Shown here: positions 1 through 7,705 of the stretch, in pieces | How positions within the stretch are numbered: the stretch's first letter is position 1 | Layout of the letters: every line of letters starts with the position of its first letter | From: Schlegelella_A sp036263655 | GTDB taxonomy: Bacteria; Pseudomonadota; Gammaproteobacteria; Burkholderiales; Burkholderiaceae_C | Assembly: GCA_036263655.1 (NCBI GenBank) | Contig: DATAGP010000037.1 | Location: 1 to 64,000 of the forward strand | Length of the DNA stretch: 64,000 nt | Direction: 5' to 3' | Program-made: the position numbers and the translations under genes | Notes under the pieces: model-generated | Seen by the model: only the letters and a program-made list of their open reading frames with translations | Told to the model about the DNA's origin: nothing | The model's database searches: none

Positions 1-84
1 GATCCGCCCGGACTGACGCCGATGGAGCGCGAGCTCAACCGCGACATCGAGCGGCGCCAGCGCAACCCCGACCCGTCGCCCTGA
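1..84 (+). CDS. C-terminal tail of an unidentified protein (partial)
   Basis: An open frame from the window edge encodes 27 residues and ends in TGA at 82-84. The tail is charged (ERELNRDIERRQ) and ends in Pro/Asp/Ser. It is too short to assign a family. A strong inverted repeat 25 bases downstream fits the end of a transcription unit, which supports a real gene end here. Confidence 0.4.
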   Translation, partial: DPPGLTPMERELNRDIERRQRNPDPSP

Positions 85-108
85 CCGAACGGCGGGCGGG
101 CGGCGGGG

Positions 109-139
109 GCCGATCGGCGTGTCTGTTCCGCCGATCGGC
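109..139. terminator. Perfect 11-bp inverted repeat between convergent genes
   Basis: Arms at 109-119 and 129-139 are perfect reverse complements (GCCGATCGGCG / CGCCGATCGGC) around a 9-base loop. It lies between the end of the partial gene (84) and the end of the opposite-strand gene (172), so it could terminate both. There is no T-run, so intrinsic termination is inferred only from the stem and position. Confidence 0.5.
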
Positions 140-171
140 ACGGCGGTCAGGCGTGCCAGAGCGCGGCGCGG

Positions 172-969
172 CTACAGCCGCTCGACGTAGCCGAAGCTGC
201 CGCTGCCGCGGACCTCGTCGGCCGCGGCGGCGACGCCGGCCATGGCGGCACGCCACAGCGATGTCGCGAGGCTGATACGGCGAACGCCCGCCGCCTCGAG
301 CGTGACCACGTCCCAGGACTTGCCCTTCATCCCGACCATGAAGTTGAAGGGCTTCGTCAGCGCGGCGCAGACGGCGCGCACCGCGTCGAGGTCGGGCAGG
401 CCGGGCGCGAACAGGACATCGGCGCCGGCCGCTTCGTACGCGCGCAGGCGCGCGATCGTGTCGGCGAGGTCGGGCCGGCCGCGCAGGAAGTTCTCGGCGC
501 GGGCGGTGAGCACGAAGCCCGGAAATCCGAGCGATCGGGCGGCGCCGACGGCGGCCTCGATGCGCTGCACGGCGAGCTCGAGCGGATAGATGCCGCGCGA
601 CTTGTCGCCGCTGTAGTCCTCGATCGATCCGCCGATCAGCCCGGCCTCGCCGGCGCCGCGGATCGTCTCGGCGACGTCGGCGGGCGCGTCGCCGAAGCCG
701 TTCTCGAGGTCGCCGGAGACCGGCAGGTCGGTCGCCTCGACGATGGCCCGCGCATGCGCGAGGGCCTCGTCGCGCGAGATCTCGCCGTCGCGCCGGCCCA
801 GCACGCCCGCCGCCGCCCCGCTCGATGTCGCCAGGCACTCGAAGCCCTTCTTCGCCAGCAGCAGCGCCGAGCCGGCGTCGAACGCGTTGGCGATCACGAA
901 GGCACGCGGCCCCTCGTGCAGAGCGCGAAATCGGACAGCTTTCTCGGCCGAAGCGAACGGTGTTTTCAT
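172..969 (-). CDS. Isocitrate lyase/PEP mutase superfamily protein
   Basis: A 265-residue protein of the phosphoenolpyruvate mutase / isocitrate lyase superfamily, a TIM-barrel family that makes or breaks C-C or C-P bonds next to a carboxylate using Mg2+. Visible signatures are the N-terminal AFVIANAFDAGSALL, the metal-site segment SGDLENGFGD and the IEDYSGD segment that follows. The KKCGH loop of true isocitrate lyases is absent, so the substrate is open; 2-methylisocitrate lyase or a carboxyvinyl-phosphonate mutase-like role are alternatives. The ATG at 969 is chosen because homology begins directly after it; an in-frame ATG at 996 would overlap the zwf start. The gene is divergent from zwf with only 25 bases between starts. 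Confidence 0.85.
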   Translation of the reverse strand: MKTPFASAEKAVRFRALHEGPRAFVIANAFDAGSALLLAKKGFECLATSSGAAAGVLGRRDGEISRDEALAHARAIVEATDLPVSGDLENGFGDAPADVAETIRGAGEAGLIGGSIEDYSGDKSRGIYPLELAVQRIEAAVGAARSLGFPGFVLTARAENFLRGRPDLADTIARLRAYEAAGADVLFAPGLPDLDAVRAVCAALTKPFNFMVGMKGKSWDVVTLEAAGVRRISLATSLWRAAMAGVAAAADEVRGSGSFGYVERL

Positions 970-994
970 CGCGGGGCATCGTATCCTGTCCCTC

Positions 995-2440
995 ATGTCC
1001 TTCGACCTCGTCCTCTTCGGCGGCACCGGCGACCTGGCCTGGCGCAAGCTGCTGCCTGCCCTCTTCCAGGCCTTCCGCCACGGCAAGCTGCCCGAGGGCG
1101 GCCGCATCCTCGCCGTCTCCCGGCAGGAGCTCTCGGACGAGGCCTATCGCGGCTGGCTGAAGGAGCGCTTCCAGGAGGTCGAAGGCGCGAAGCGGCCGAG
1201 CGAGGACGAGTTCGCGCGCTTCGCCGACCTCCTCCACTACCAGCGCCTGGACCTGTCCCATCCGGAGGGCTACGGTGCGCTGAAGGCCTGGCTCGACCGC
1301 GGCGCGGCCGAGGTGGTGGTGATGTACCTCGCGACCAGCCCGGACCTCTTCCCCACCGTCTGCGCCCAGCTCGGGGCGGCGGGCCTCAACGGACCGAACG
1401 TTCGGGTCGTGCTCGAGAAGCCGCTCGGCCACGACCTGGTGAGCGCCCGCGAGATCAACCGCGTCGTGCGCTCGGTCTTCCGCGAGGAGCAGGCGTTCCG
1501 CATCGACCACTATCTCGGCAAGCCGTCGGTGCAGAACCTGATGGCGCTGCGGTTCGGCAATGCGCTGTTCGAGCCGCTCTGGCGGCGCGAGTGCATCGCC
1601 AACATCCAGATCACGCTGGCAGAGGCCATCGGCGTCGGCACCCGCGGCGACTTCTACAGCCGCACCGGCGCCCTGCGAGACATGGTCCAGAACCATGCGC
1701 TGCAGCTGCTGACGATGGTCGCGATGGAGCCGCCGTCGCGCAACACCGCCGACGCGATCCGCGACGAGAAGCTGAAGGTGCTGCGCTCGCTGAAGCCGTT
1801 CACGCCCGACAGCGTCGGGCGCGACGTGGTGCGCGGCCAGTACCGCTCCGGCAACGGCAGCGGCGAGCCGGTGCCGGCCTTCCTCGAGGAAGACAGCGTC
1901 CCGGCCGGAAATCGCACCGAGACCTTCGTCGCCCTGCGCACCGAGGTGCAGAACTGGCGCTGGGCCGGGGTTCCCTTCTACCTGCGCACCGGCAAGCGCC
2001 TGGCGGCGCGCGACGCGCAGATCGTCGTCAACTTCCGGCCCACGCCGCACAACATCTTCCCCGGCATGAACCCGGCGAACAAGCTGGTCATCAAGCTGCA
2101 GCCGGAGGACGGCCTCGAGCTGCACCTGCTCGCCGCGAAGGGCACGGGGCAGTCGGAGGCGCTCGCGCCGGTGTCGCTCGACCTCGACTTCGACAAGGCC
2201 TTCGCCGAGAACCGCGTCGGCGCCTACGAGCGCCTGCTCCTCGACGTGATCGCCGGCCGCCTGAACCTGTTCGTGCGCAGCGACGAGCAGGAGGAGGCCT
2301 GGGCCTGGGTCGAGCCCATCCTGGCGGCGTGGCGCCACGACGACGGCGGGCCGCGCCCCTACGCCGCCGGCACCTGGGGCCCGGCCGCGGCGAGCGCGCT
2401 GGTGGCCAGGGACGGCTACGCCTGGGCCGAGGAGGAATGA
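995..2440 (+). CDS. zwf: Glucose-6-phosphate 1-dehydrogenase
   Basis: A 481-residue glucose-6-phosphate dehydrogenase, the cytoplasmic enzyme oxidising glucose 6-phosphate to 6-phosphogluconolactone with NADP+ (oxidative pentose phosphate and Entner-Doudoroff routes). The N-terminal dinucleotide-binding motif GGTGDLAWRKLLPAL, the EKPLG segment and the catalytic signature RIDHYLGK (about residues 169-176) are intact, and length is normal. pgl and edd are not adjacent, so it looks monocistronic. No clear Shine-Dalgarno sequence precedes the ATG, which sits 25 bases from the divergent gene's start. Its promoter probably lies inside that neighbour's 5' end, or the mRNA may be leaderless; this is inference. 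Confidence 0.97.
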   Translation: MSFDLVLFGGTGDLAWRKLLPALFQAFRHGKLPEGGRILAVSRQELSDEAYRGWLKERFQEVEGAKRPSEDEFARFADLLHYQRLDLSHPEGYGALKAWLDRGAAEVVVMYLATSPDLFPTVCAQLGAAGLNGPNVRVVLEKPLGHDLVSAREINRVVRSVFREEQAFRIDHYLGKPSVQNLMALRFGNALFEPLWRRECIANIQITLAEAIGVGTRGDFYSRTGALRDMVQNHALQLLTMVAMEPPSRNTADAIRDEKLKVLRSLKPFTPDSVGRDVVRGQYRSGNGSGEPVPAFLEEDSVPAGNRTETFVALRTEVQNWRWAGVPFYLRTGKRLAARDAQIVVNFRPTPHNIFPGMNPANKLVIKLQPEDGLELHLLAAKGTGQSEALAPVSLDLDFDKAFAENRVGAYERLLLDVIAGRLNLFVRSDEQEEAWAWVEPILAAWRHDDGGPRPYAAGTWGPAAASALVARDGYAWAEEE

Positions 2441-2446
2441 GGCCAA

Positions 2447-2466
2447 GGCCGCCGCCGGGGGCGGCC
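2447..2466. terminator. GC hairpin between convergent zwf and small gene
   Basis: A 7-bp perfect stem, GGCCGCC (2447-2453) with GGCGGCC (2460-2466), and a 6-base loop start 6 bases after the zwf stop. It lies before the opposite-strand stop at 2484, so it could act on both strands. Confidence 0.45.
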
Positions 2467-2483
2467 ATGGCCGGCGTGTTCTT

Positions 2484-2675
2484 CTAGTGCGGGTCGAGGC
2501 CGCGGATCGGCTTCTCGTCCTTGCCGACCGGCGGGATCTCGACGACCTTGTCCTCGTTGGACTCGTCGCGGAACGTCGTCGGGTGCTGCTCCGTCGCCTT
2601 GCGCTCCGACTCTTTCAGGGCCTCGCGCTGGTCGTCCGGGCGGCTCGAGGTGGGTTGGGTGGTCGATGCTTCCAT
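2484..2675 (-). CDS. Small hydrophilic hypothetical protein
   Basis: A 63-residue, highly charged protein (many Glu, Lys, Asp, Arg) with no signal peptide or membrane segment. The start is supported by GGAG seven to eight bases before the ATG at 2675. The composition suggests a disordered cytoplasmic protein. I recognise no family. It ends convergently with zwf across a hairpin. Confidence 0.6.
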   Translation of the reverse strand: MEASTTQPTSSRPDDQREALKESERKATEQHPTTFRDESNEDKVVEIPPVGKDEKPIRGLDPH

Positions 2676-2855
2676 GCTCGTCTCCGTCGTTCGGCCGCCT
2701 CGGGGCGGCGACGGCCCAGTAGAGCCCAGGCGGCGGGTCGCGGCGAGGCGCCGACTGCCTGTTCGCATGTGGGAAATGACTGGCAGACGCCGGCCCGCGG
2801 ATGCTGAACACTCGCAACGACCGCATCCCCGACCGCCAGCCAGGAGGCCCCCGCC

Positions 2856-3497
2856 ATGACGCTTGCCGCGAGCGCGGACAAGAATCCCAAGCACTTCTCG
2901 ATGATCCGCGGCTTCCAGCTGGCCGACTTCTTCACCCTGGGCAACGCCGCCTGCGGCGTCGCCGCGGTGCTGATGGCCATGCGCTACCTGGTCAGCCGCG
3001 ACGTCGGCGACCTGCTCGTGGCCGCGGCGCTGGCGCCGGCGGCGTTCGTGTTCGACGTCCTCGACGGCCGCATCGCGCGCTGGCGACAGACCTCCTCGGC
3101 CCTCGGTCGCGAGCTCGACTCGCTCGCCGACGTGATCTCGTTCGGCGTCGCGCCCGCCGCGCTGGCCTTCGCCTGCGGCCTGGACGGCGCCTGGGACGCG
3201 GTGATCCTCGTCTACTTCGTCTGCTGCGGCGTGTCGCGCCTGGCGCGCTTCAACGTCACCGCCGAGTCGCTCTCGGCGGAGAGCGGCAAGGTCAAGTACT
3301 TCGAGGGCACGCCGATCCCGACCAGCGTCGTCCTGACGGCGGTGCTCGCCTGGGCCGCCTGGCAGGGCCGGATCGGCGACGCGCTGCCCGGCGGGGCCTG
3401 GACCTTCCTCGGCGGCGAGCTGCACCCGCTCGCCCTGCTGTTCGCGCTCTCGGGGACGCTGATGATCAGCAAGACCCTGCGCATCCCCAAACTCTGA
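2856..3497 (+). CDS. pssA: CDP-alcohol phosphatidyltransferase, probable phosphatidylserine synthase
   Basis: A 213-residue integral membrane enzyme of the CDP-alcohol phosphatidyltransferase family. It carries the full catalytic signature DG-x2-AR-x8-G-x3-D-x3-D in DGRIARWRQTSSALG...D...D, which binds the metal and the CDP-diacylglycerol. The soluble N-terminal stretch, the FTLGNAACG segment and the later RLARFNV and FEGTPIPTS segments are typical of phosphatidylserine synthases, so serine is the likely acceptor and the product feeds phosphatidylethanolamine synthesis. Several hydrophobic segments fit an inner-membrane location. A strong ribosome site (AGGAGG) precedes the ATG. It stands alone, convergent with the following gene. 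Confidence 0.88.
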   Translation: MTLAASADKNPKHFSMIRGFQLADFFTLGNAACGVAAVLMAMRYLVSRDVGDLLVAAALAPAAFVFDVLDGRIARWRQTSSALGRELDSLADVISFGVAPAALAFACGLDGAWDAVILVYFVCCGVSRLARFNVTAESLSAESGKVKYFEGTPIPTSVVLTAVLAWAAWQGRIGDALPGGAWTFLGGELHPLALLFALSGTLMISKTLRIPKL

Positions 3498-3517
3498 GCC
3501 GCGGCGCGGCCAGCCGT

Positions 3518-4708
3518 CTAGGGCTGCAGCTTCCAGCTGCCGTTCTCGATCCTGACCATCACCTGGCTGCGCGCGTCGACGCCGTTGTGATCGGTCGGGC
3601 TCATGTTGTAGACGCCTTCCGAGCCGACGAAGTTGCGCAGCGACTCGATGGCGTCGCGCAGCGCGGTGCGGAACTCGGGCGTGCCGGGCCGGGCCTTCTT
3701 CATCGCCTCGCGCGCGCCCTCCTGGATGATGAGGAGCGCGTCCCACGCCGTCGCCGCGAACAGCGAGCGCGAATTGGGGCCGTGCCTCGCCTCGAAGCCC
3801 TGGACGAAGTCGACCGCCGCCTTCTTCACCGGGTTCGACTCGGGCAGCTGCTCGGCGACCAGCACCGGTGCGACCGTCATGTAGCCGCCCTCGACGTCCT
3901 TGCCGCCGACGCGCAGGAAGTCGTTGTTGGCGACGCCCTGCGTCTGGTAGACCAGGCCCTTGTAGCCGCGCCGGGCCAGCTCGATCTGCGGCAACGCCCC
4001 GGGCGTTCCGGAGGCGAGGATGTAGACCGCGTCGGGGTTGGCGGCGACGATCTTCAGGATCTGCGCCGTGATGCTCGCGTCGCTCGGGTTGTAGCGCTCG
4101 GTGGCCACGATCCGGATGCCCCTGGCCGGCGCCGCCGCTTCGACGGCCTTCAGGAAGCCCTCGCCGTAGCTGGTGGCGAAGCCGATGGTGGCCATCGTCT
4201 TGCCCTTCATCTTCAGCATGTGGTCGAGCACCAGGCCGATGGAGATCGGCTCGGTCGGCGAGAGCTTGAAGGCCCAGCGCCGCGGCCCGTCGGGCGGCAG
4301 GACGATGGCCCCGCCGCCGGCGAGCGACATCACCGGCACCTGGGCCGCGCCGGCGGCCTCGACCACGGCCAGCGAGGTCGGCGTCACCGAGGAGCCGATG
4401 ATGACGTCGACCTTCTCCTCGCTGATGAGGCGCTGCGCGTTCCTGGCCGCGGTCGTCGTGTCGGTGTTGTCGTTGAGGATCGTGAAGCGCACCTTGTCGC
4501 CGGCCATCTCGGCGGGCCACATCTTGAGCGCCTGCTCGGCCGGAATGCCGAGCGACGCGCCGGGTCCGGTGGTCGAGATCGTGACGCCGATGTGGATCTC
4601 GGCCCACGCGGAAGGCGCGGCCGCGGCGAGGGCCAGGCCGAGGCCCAGCGCGAACCCCCGCAGATGCGGGTGGGCGGTGATGCGAAGGCTCGAGAGGATG
4701 CGGCTCAC
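3518..4708 (-). CDS. Branched-chain amino-acid-type ABC substrate-binding protein
   Basis: A 396-residue periplasmic binding protein of the LivJ/Leu-Ile-Val family (Peripla_BP_6). A signal peptide ends near ...APSAWAE, and the mature protein starts IHIGVTISTTGPGASLGIP, the usual opening of this family. Further family segments are NDNTDTTTAARNAQRLI and VIGSSVTPTSLAV. The start is GTG at 4708, preceded by AGGAGA at good spacing; no in-frame ATG fits the signal peptide. No permease or ATPase gene is adjacent, so it is an orphan receptor here. It is divergent from a VanA-like oxygenase (123 bases between starts), so it may import the aromatic acid that enzyme attacks; this is inference from context. 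Confidence 0.88.
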   Translation of the reverse strand: MSRILSSLRITAHPHLRGFALGLGLALAAAAPSAWAEIHIGVTISTTGPGASLGIPAEQALKMWPAEMAGDKVRFTILNDNTDTTTAARNAQRLISEEKVDVIIGSSVTPTSLAVVEAAGAAQVPVMSLAGGGAIVLPPDGPRRWAFKLSPTEPISIGLVLDHMLKMKGKTMATIGFATSYGEGFLKAVEAAAPARGIRIVATERYNPSDASITAQILKIVAANPDAVYILASGTPGALPQIELARRGYKGLVYQTQGVANNDFLRVGGKDVEGGYMTVAPVLVAEQLPESNPVKKAAVDFVQGFEARHGPNSRSLFAATAWDALLIIQEGAREAMKKARPGTPEFRTALRDAIESLRNFVGSEGVYNMSPTDHNGVDARSQVMVRIENGSWKLQP

Positions 4709-4831
4709 GCTTGTCTCCTGTGGCTTTCGGGTGCATCGTCCGCGTTCGTTCCGCGCCTGTCGTCGGGAGTGTCCCGGGGTGCCTCCGCGCGGCGCCCGTC
4801 CTATCCTCGCGCTGCCCGCTGAGAGATCCCC

Positions 4832-5965
4832 ATGTTCGTTCGCAACTGCTGGTACGTCATCGCCTGGGACCACGAGGTCCCGAAGGACGGCCTCTTCTCG
4901 CGCACCGTACTGGGCGAGGCCATCCTCCTGTACCGAACAAATGACGGCGCCATCGTCGGCCTGCGCGACCGCTGCTGCCACCGGCTGGCGCCGCTCTCCA
5001 AGGGGCGCAAGGAAGGCGACTGCGTGCGCTGCGGCTACCACGGCCTGCTGTTCGACCCGACCGGCCGCTGCATCGAGATCCCCGGCTCGGAAACCGTGCC
5101 CGGCAAGGTGCGCGTGCAGCGCTACCCCGTCGTGACCAAGAACAAGTGGGTGTTCGTGTGGATGGGCGACGAGTCCAAGGCCGACCCGGCCCTGCTGCCC
5201 GACAACTTCTCGTGCGACCACCCGGACTGGGACTACGTGCCGGGCTACATGCACTACGCGACGTCGCAGGCGCTCATCTGCGACAACCTGCTCGACTTCT
5301 CGCACCTCAGCTACGTGCACGAGAAGACGCTCGGCGGCACGACGGCGATCGCCCAGGCGCGGGCCGAGATCGAGGCCGTGCCGCGCGGCATCCGGGTCAC
5401 GCGCCGCATCCACGACGTGCCGCCGCCGCCCTACTACAAGACGATCCGCGACATCAGCAGCAACCTCGACCGCTGGTTCATCTACGACTTCCTCCTTCCC
5501 GGCACGCTGCTCATGCATTCGGGCGGGCGGCCGGTCGAGGACGCGGAAGGCGACATGCGGCGCGCCGTTCGCCTGCACAGCTGCCAGACGGTCACGCCGG
5601 AGACCGACACGACCACGCACTACTTCTTCCAGCAGTCACGACGCGTCGAGGACGGCGACCATGGCGTCGCCGAGGCGCTCTACCGCTCGCTGCTGGTGGC
5701 TTTCGAAGAAGACCGGGCGATGATCACGGCGCAGGCGCAGGCGATCGCCGCCGACCCCGGCCACCCGATGATGCTGCTGGCGATGGACGCGGCGGTCGTG
5801 CGCTTCCGCCGCCTGGTGGCCGACATGGCCGCGGCCGAGCGCAGCCCGTCGACCCTCCTCGACGCGCGCTCAGGCGTCGCCGGTCCGGCGCCGCGCAGCC
5901 CGGTGAATCAGGTCGGCAGCCAGCAGCTCGGTCGCGACGGAACGGTCGAGCGGCGAGCGCGATAG
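4832..5965 (+). CDS. Rieske [2Fe-2S] aromatic oxygenase, vanillate demethylase (VanA)-like
   Basis: A 377-residue ring-hydroxylating oxygenase alpha subunit. The Rieske cluster ligands are C48-x-H50 and C67-x2-H70. The mononuclear iron region is NLLDFSHLSYVHE, with N152, D155, H158 and H163 in the expected positions, and a later FEEDRAMI fits the third ligand region. Proteins of this type demethylate methoxyl groups (vanillate, dicamba) or hydroxylate aromatic or sterol-like substrates with electrons from a separate reductase. No reductase gene lies nearby, so the partner is elsewhere. The C-terminal ~32 codons run antisense through the end of the next gene (96-base overlap), and the last ~45 residues lack family resemblance. 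The substrate cannot be fixed from sequence alone. Confidence 0.88.
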   Translation: MFVRNCWYVIAWDHEVPKDGLFSRTVLGEAILLYRTNDGAIVGLRDRCCHRLAPLSKGRKEGDCVRCGYHGLLFDPTGRCIEIPGSETVPGKVRVQRYPVVTKNKWVFVWMGDESKADPALLPDNFSCDHPDWDYVPGYMHYATSQALICDNLLDFSHLSYVHEKTLGGTTAIAQARAEIEAVPRGIRVTRRIHDVPPPPYYKTIRDISSNLDRWFIYDFLLPGTLLMHSGGRPVEDAEGDMRRAVRLHSCQTVTPETDTTTHYFFQQSRRVEDGDHGVAEALYRSLLVAFEEDRAMITAQAQAIAADPGHPMMLLAMDAAVVRFRRLVADMAAAERSPSTLLDARSGVAGPAPRSPVNQVGSQQLGRDGTVERRAR

Positions 5966-6208
5966 GCCCGACACCTCGTAGTGCATGTTCTCGTACAGCT
6001 CGGCGGTCGCCGGGTGCGCGGCGAGAACCGCCTTCAGGGCCGGCTCGGGGACCTTGGACGCGAGCACTACCTTGAGCTGACGCACCAGGGCGCGGTACTG
6101 ATCGGCGCTCACCGCGACGGGGCTGGCCTCGACGCGCTCGAGCAGGCGAGCCAGGGCGATCAGCGTTTCGAGGCGGGCGTGGAGGGAGTCGGCGCGTTGC
6201 GGGGCCAT
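5870..6208 (-). CDS. Small hypothetical protein downstream of RND efflux operon
   Basis: A 112-residue mostly helical-looking soluble protein (ADSLHARLETLIALARLLERV..., SADQYRALVRQLKVVLASK...) with no signal or membrane segment. The ATG at 6208 has AGGA about nine bases upstream; a longer frame from 6247 exists but has no ribosome site. It lies 66 bases after the outer-membrane factor gene on the same strand and may be the last gene of that operon. Its 3' end overlaps the tail of the convergent Rieske gene. I do not recognise a family. Confidence 0.6.
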   Translation of the reverse strand: MAPQRADSLHARLETLIALARLLERVEASPVAVSADQYRALVRQLKVVLASKVPEPALKAVLAAHPATAELYENMHYEVSGLSRSPLDRSVATELLAADLIHRAARRRTGDA

Positions 6209-6274
6209 GAGAGCGTCCTGAGGCCCCTCGTGCCGGGGGCGATGCATCGGAACTGAGGCCGCCCTCCCCCGAGT

Positions 6275-7705
6275 TCAAGCCCAGCCGCCGCCGAGGGCCT
6301 TGATCAGGAACACCGAAGTGAGCAGGCGCTGTCCGACCAGCTGGGCCGCCAGGCGCTCGGCTGCCAGCAGCGACTGCTGGGCCGTGATCACGTCGAGGTA
6401 GGTCGTCGCGCCGAGCTCGTAGCGCGCGGTCGCCAGTTCGAGGACGCGGCCTGCCGCCGCGACGGCGGCGCGCGACTGCGCCGTCGCCCGCTCGAGCGCG
6501 ACGAGACCCGAGATGCCGTCCTCGACCTCCTGCATTGCCGTCAGGACGACGCGCCGGTAGGAGGCCACGGTCGCGTCGTAGTTGGCGCGCGCGAAGTCCT
6601 CGTTGGCGGCGAGCCGGCCGCCGTTGAAGATGGGCTGGGCGACGGAGGCGCCGATCGACCAGAGCAGGCTCGAGGCCTCGAACAGGTCGGCGAGCGTCCG
6701 GCTCTGCACGCCCACGCTCGGGGCGATGGTGATGCTCGGGTAGTAGGCGGCGCGGGCGATGCCGACCTGCGCGTTGGCGGCGGCCATCGCGCGCTCGGCC
6801 GAGGCGACGTCGGGCCGGCGCTCGAGCACGTCCGACGGCACCCCGACCGGCACCGCCGGCGGGACCAGCTCGGTGATGTCGGGCGCGAGGCGAAAGCTCG
6901 GCGCCGGCGTGCCGGTGAGGGTGGCGATCGCGTGCTCGAAGGGGCCGCGCTGCCGTCGCAGCAGCTCCAACTGGGTCAGCGTGGTGCTGAGCAAGGCCTG
7001 CTGCTGGGCGACGTCGAGCCCCGACGCGGCGCCGAGGTCGCGGCGCGTCGTGACGAAGTCGAGCGAGCGGCGCTGCAGGGCCAGCGAGCGGGTCAGGACG
7101 TCGATCTCGATGTCGACGGCGCGCAGGTTGAAGTAGGCGGTGGCGAGGTCGGTGCCGAGGAGCAGCCGGGTGTTCTCGAAGTCCGCCGCCGATTGCTGGG
7201 CGCTGGCCTGGACACCTTCGATGGTCCGCTGCACGCGGCCGGCGAGGTCGAACTCGTAGCCCACCGACAGCGACAGGACGCCGTCGTTCTGGACCGTCGA
7301 GACGTTGGTGCCGTCGTAGTTGGTCAGCGGCCGGTTCGCCGAGATGCGCGCGCGCGCCGCCCGGGCGCCGAGGCTGACCGTCGGCAGGAGCCCCGACGAC
7401 TGGGCCCGGACGACGGCGCGGGCCTGCTCCAGGCGGGCGCTCGCCAGCGCCAGGGTCGGGCTGCGCGCCAGCGCTTGCTGCTGCAGGGCGTCGAGGCGCC
7501 GGTCGCCGAAGTGCTCCCACCAGGCGCCCTTCGGTGCGGCGTCGGCCGGCCTGCCCTCGCGCCAGGGCGCTTCGATCTGCCAGGACGGCGGAACCTCGAC
7601 CTGGGGGCGGACGTAGTCGGGGCCGGCGACGCAGCCGGCCAGGCCCAGCGCGACGACGAAGGCGCCGACGAGCGCGGGCTTCGGGGTCGACCCGGCGCGC
7701 CTCAC
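6275..7705 (-). CDS. RND efflux outer-membrane lipoprotein (NodT/OprM family)
   Basis: A 476-residue TolC-like outer-membrane factor. A lipoprotein signal ends in the lipobox GLAGC (Cys25), followed by GPDYVRPQVEVPPSW, the usual opening of NodT-family channels. The rest has two homologous helical halves (LASARLEQARAVVRAQ... and VASAERAMAAANAQVGIA...), with YYPSITIAPSVG and RYELGATTYLDVITAQQSL typical of the family. It provides the exit duct of the pump encoded upstream. The start is GTG at 7705, overlapping the stop of the adaptor gene by four bases (GTGA), so the two are translationally coupled. It is the third gene of the pump-adaptor-channel operon. Confidence 0.92.
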   Translation of the reverse strand: MRRAGSTPKPALVGAFVVALGLAGCVAGPDYVRPQVEVPPSWQIEAPWREGRPADAAPKGAWWEHFGDRRLDALQQQALARSPTLALASARLEQARAVVRAQSSGLLPTVSLGARAARARISANRPLTNYDGTNVSTVQNDGVLSLSVGYEFDLAGRVQRTIEGVQASAQQSAADFENTRLLLGTDLATAYFNLRAVDIEIDVLTRSLALQRRSLDFVTTRRDLGAASGLDVAQQQALLSTTLTQLELLRRQRGPFEHAIATLTGTPAPSFRLAPDITELVPPAVPVGVPSDVLERRPDVASAERAMAAANAQVGIARAAYYPSITIAPSVGVQSRTLADLFEASSLLWSIGASVAQPIFNGGRLAANEDFARANYDATVASYRRVVLTAMQEVEDGISGLVALERATAQSRAAVAAAGRVLELATARYELGATTYLDVITAQQSLLAAERLAAQLVGQRLLTSVFLIKALGGGWA

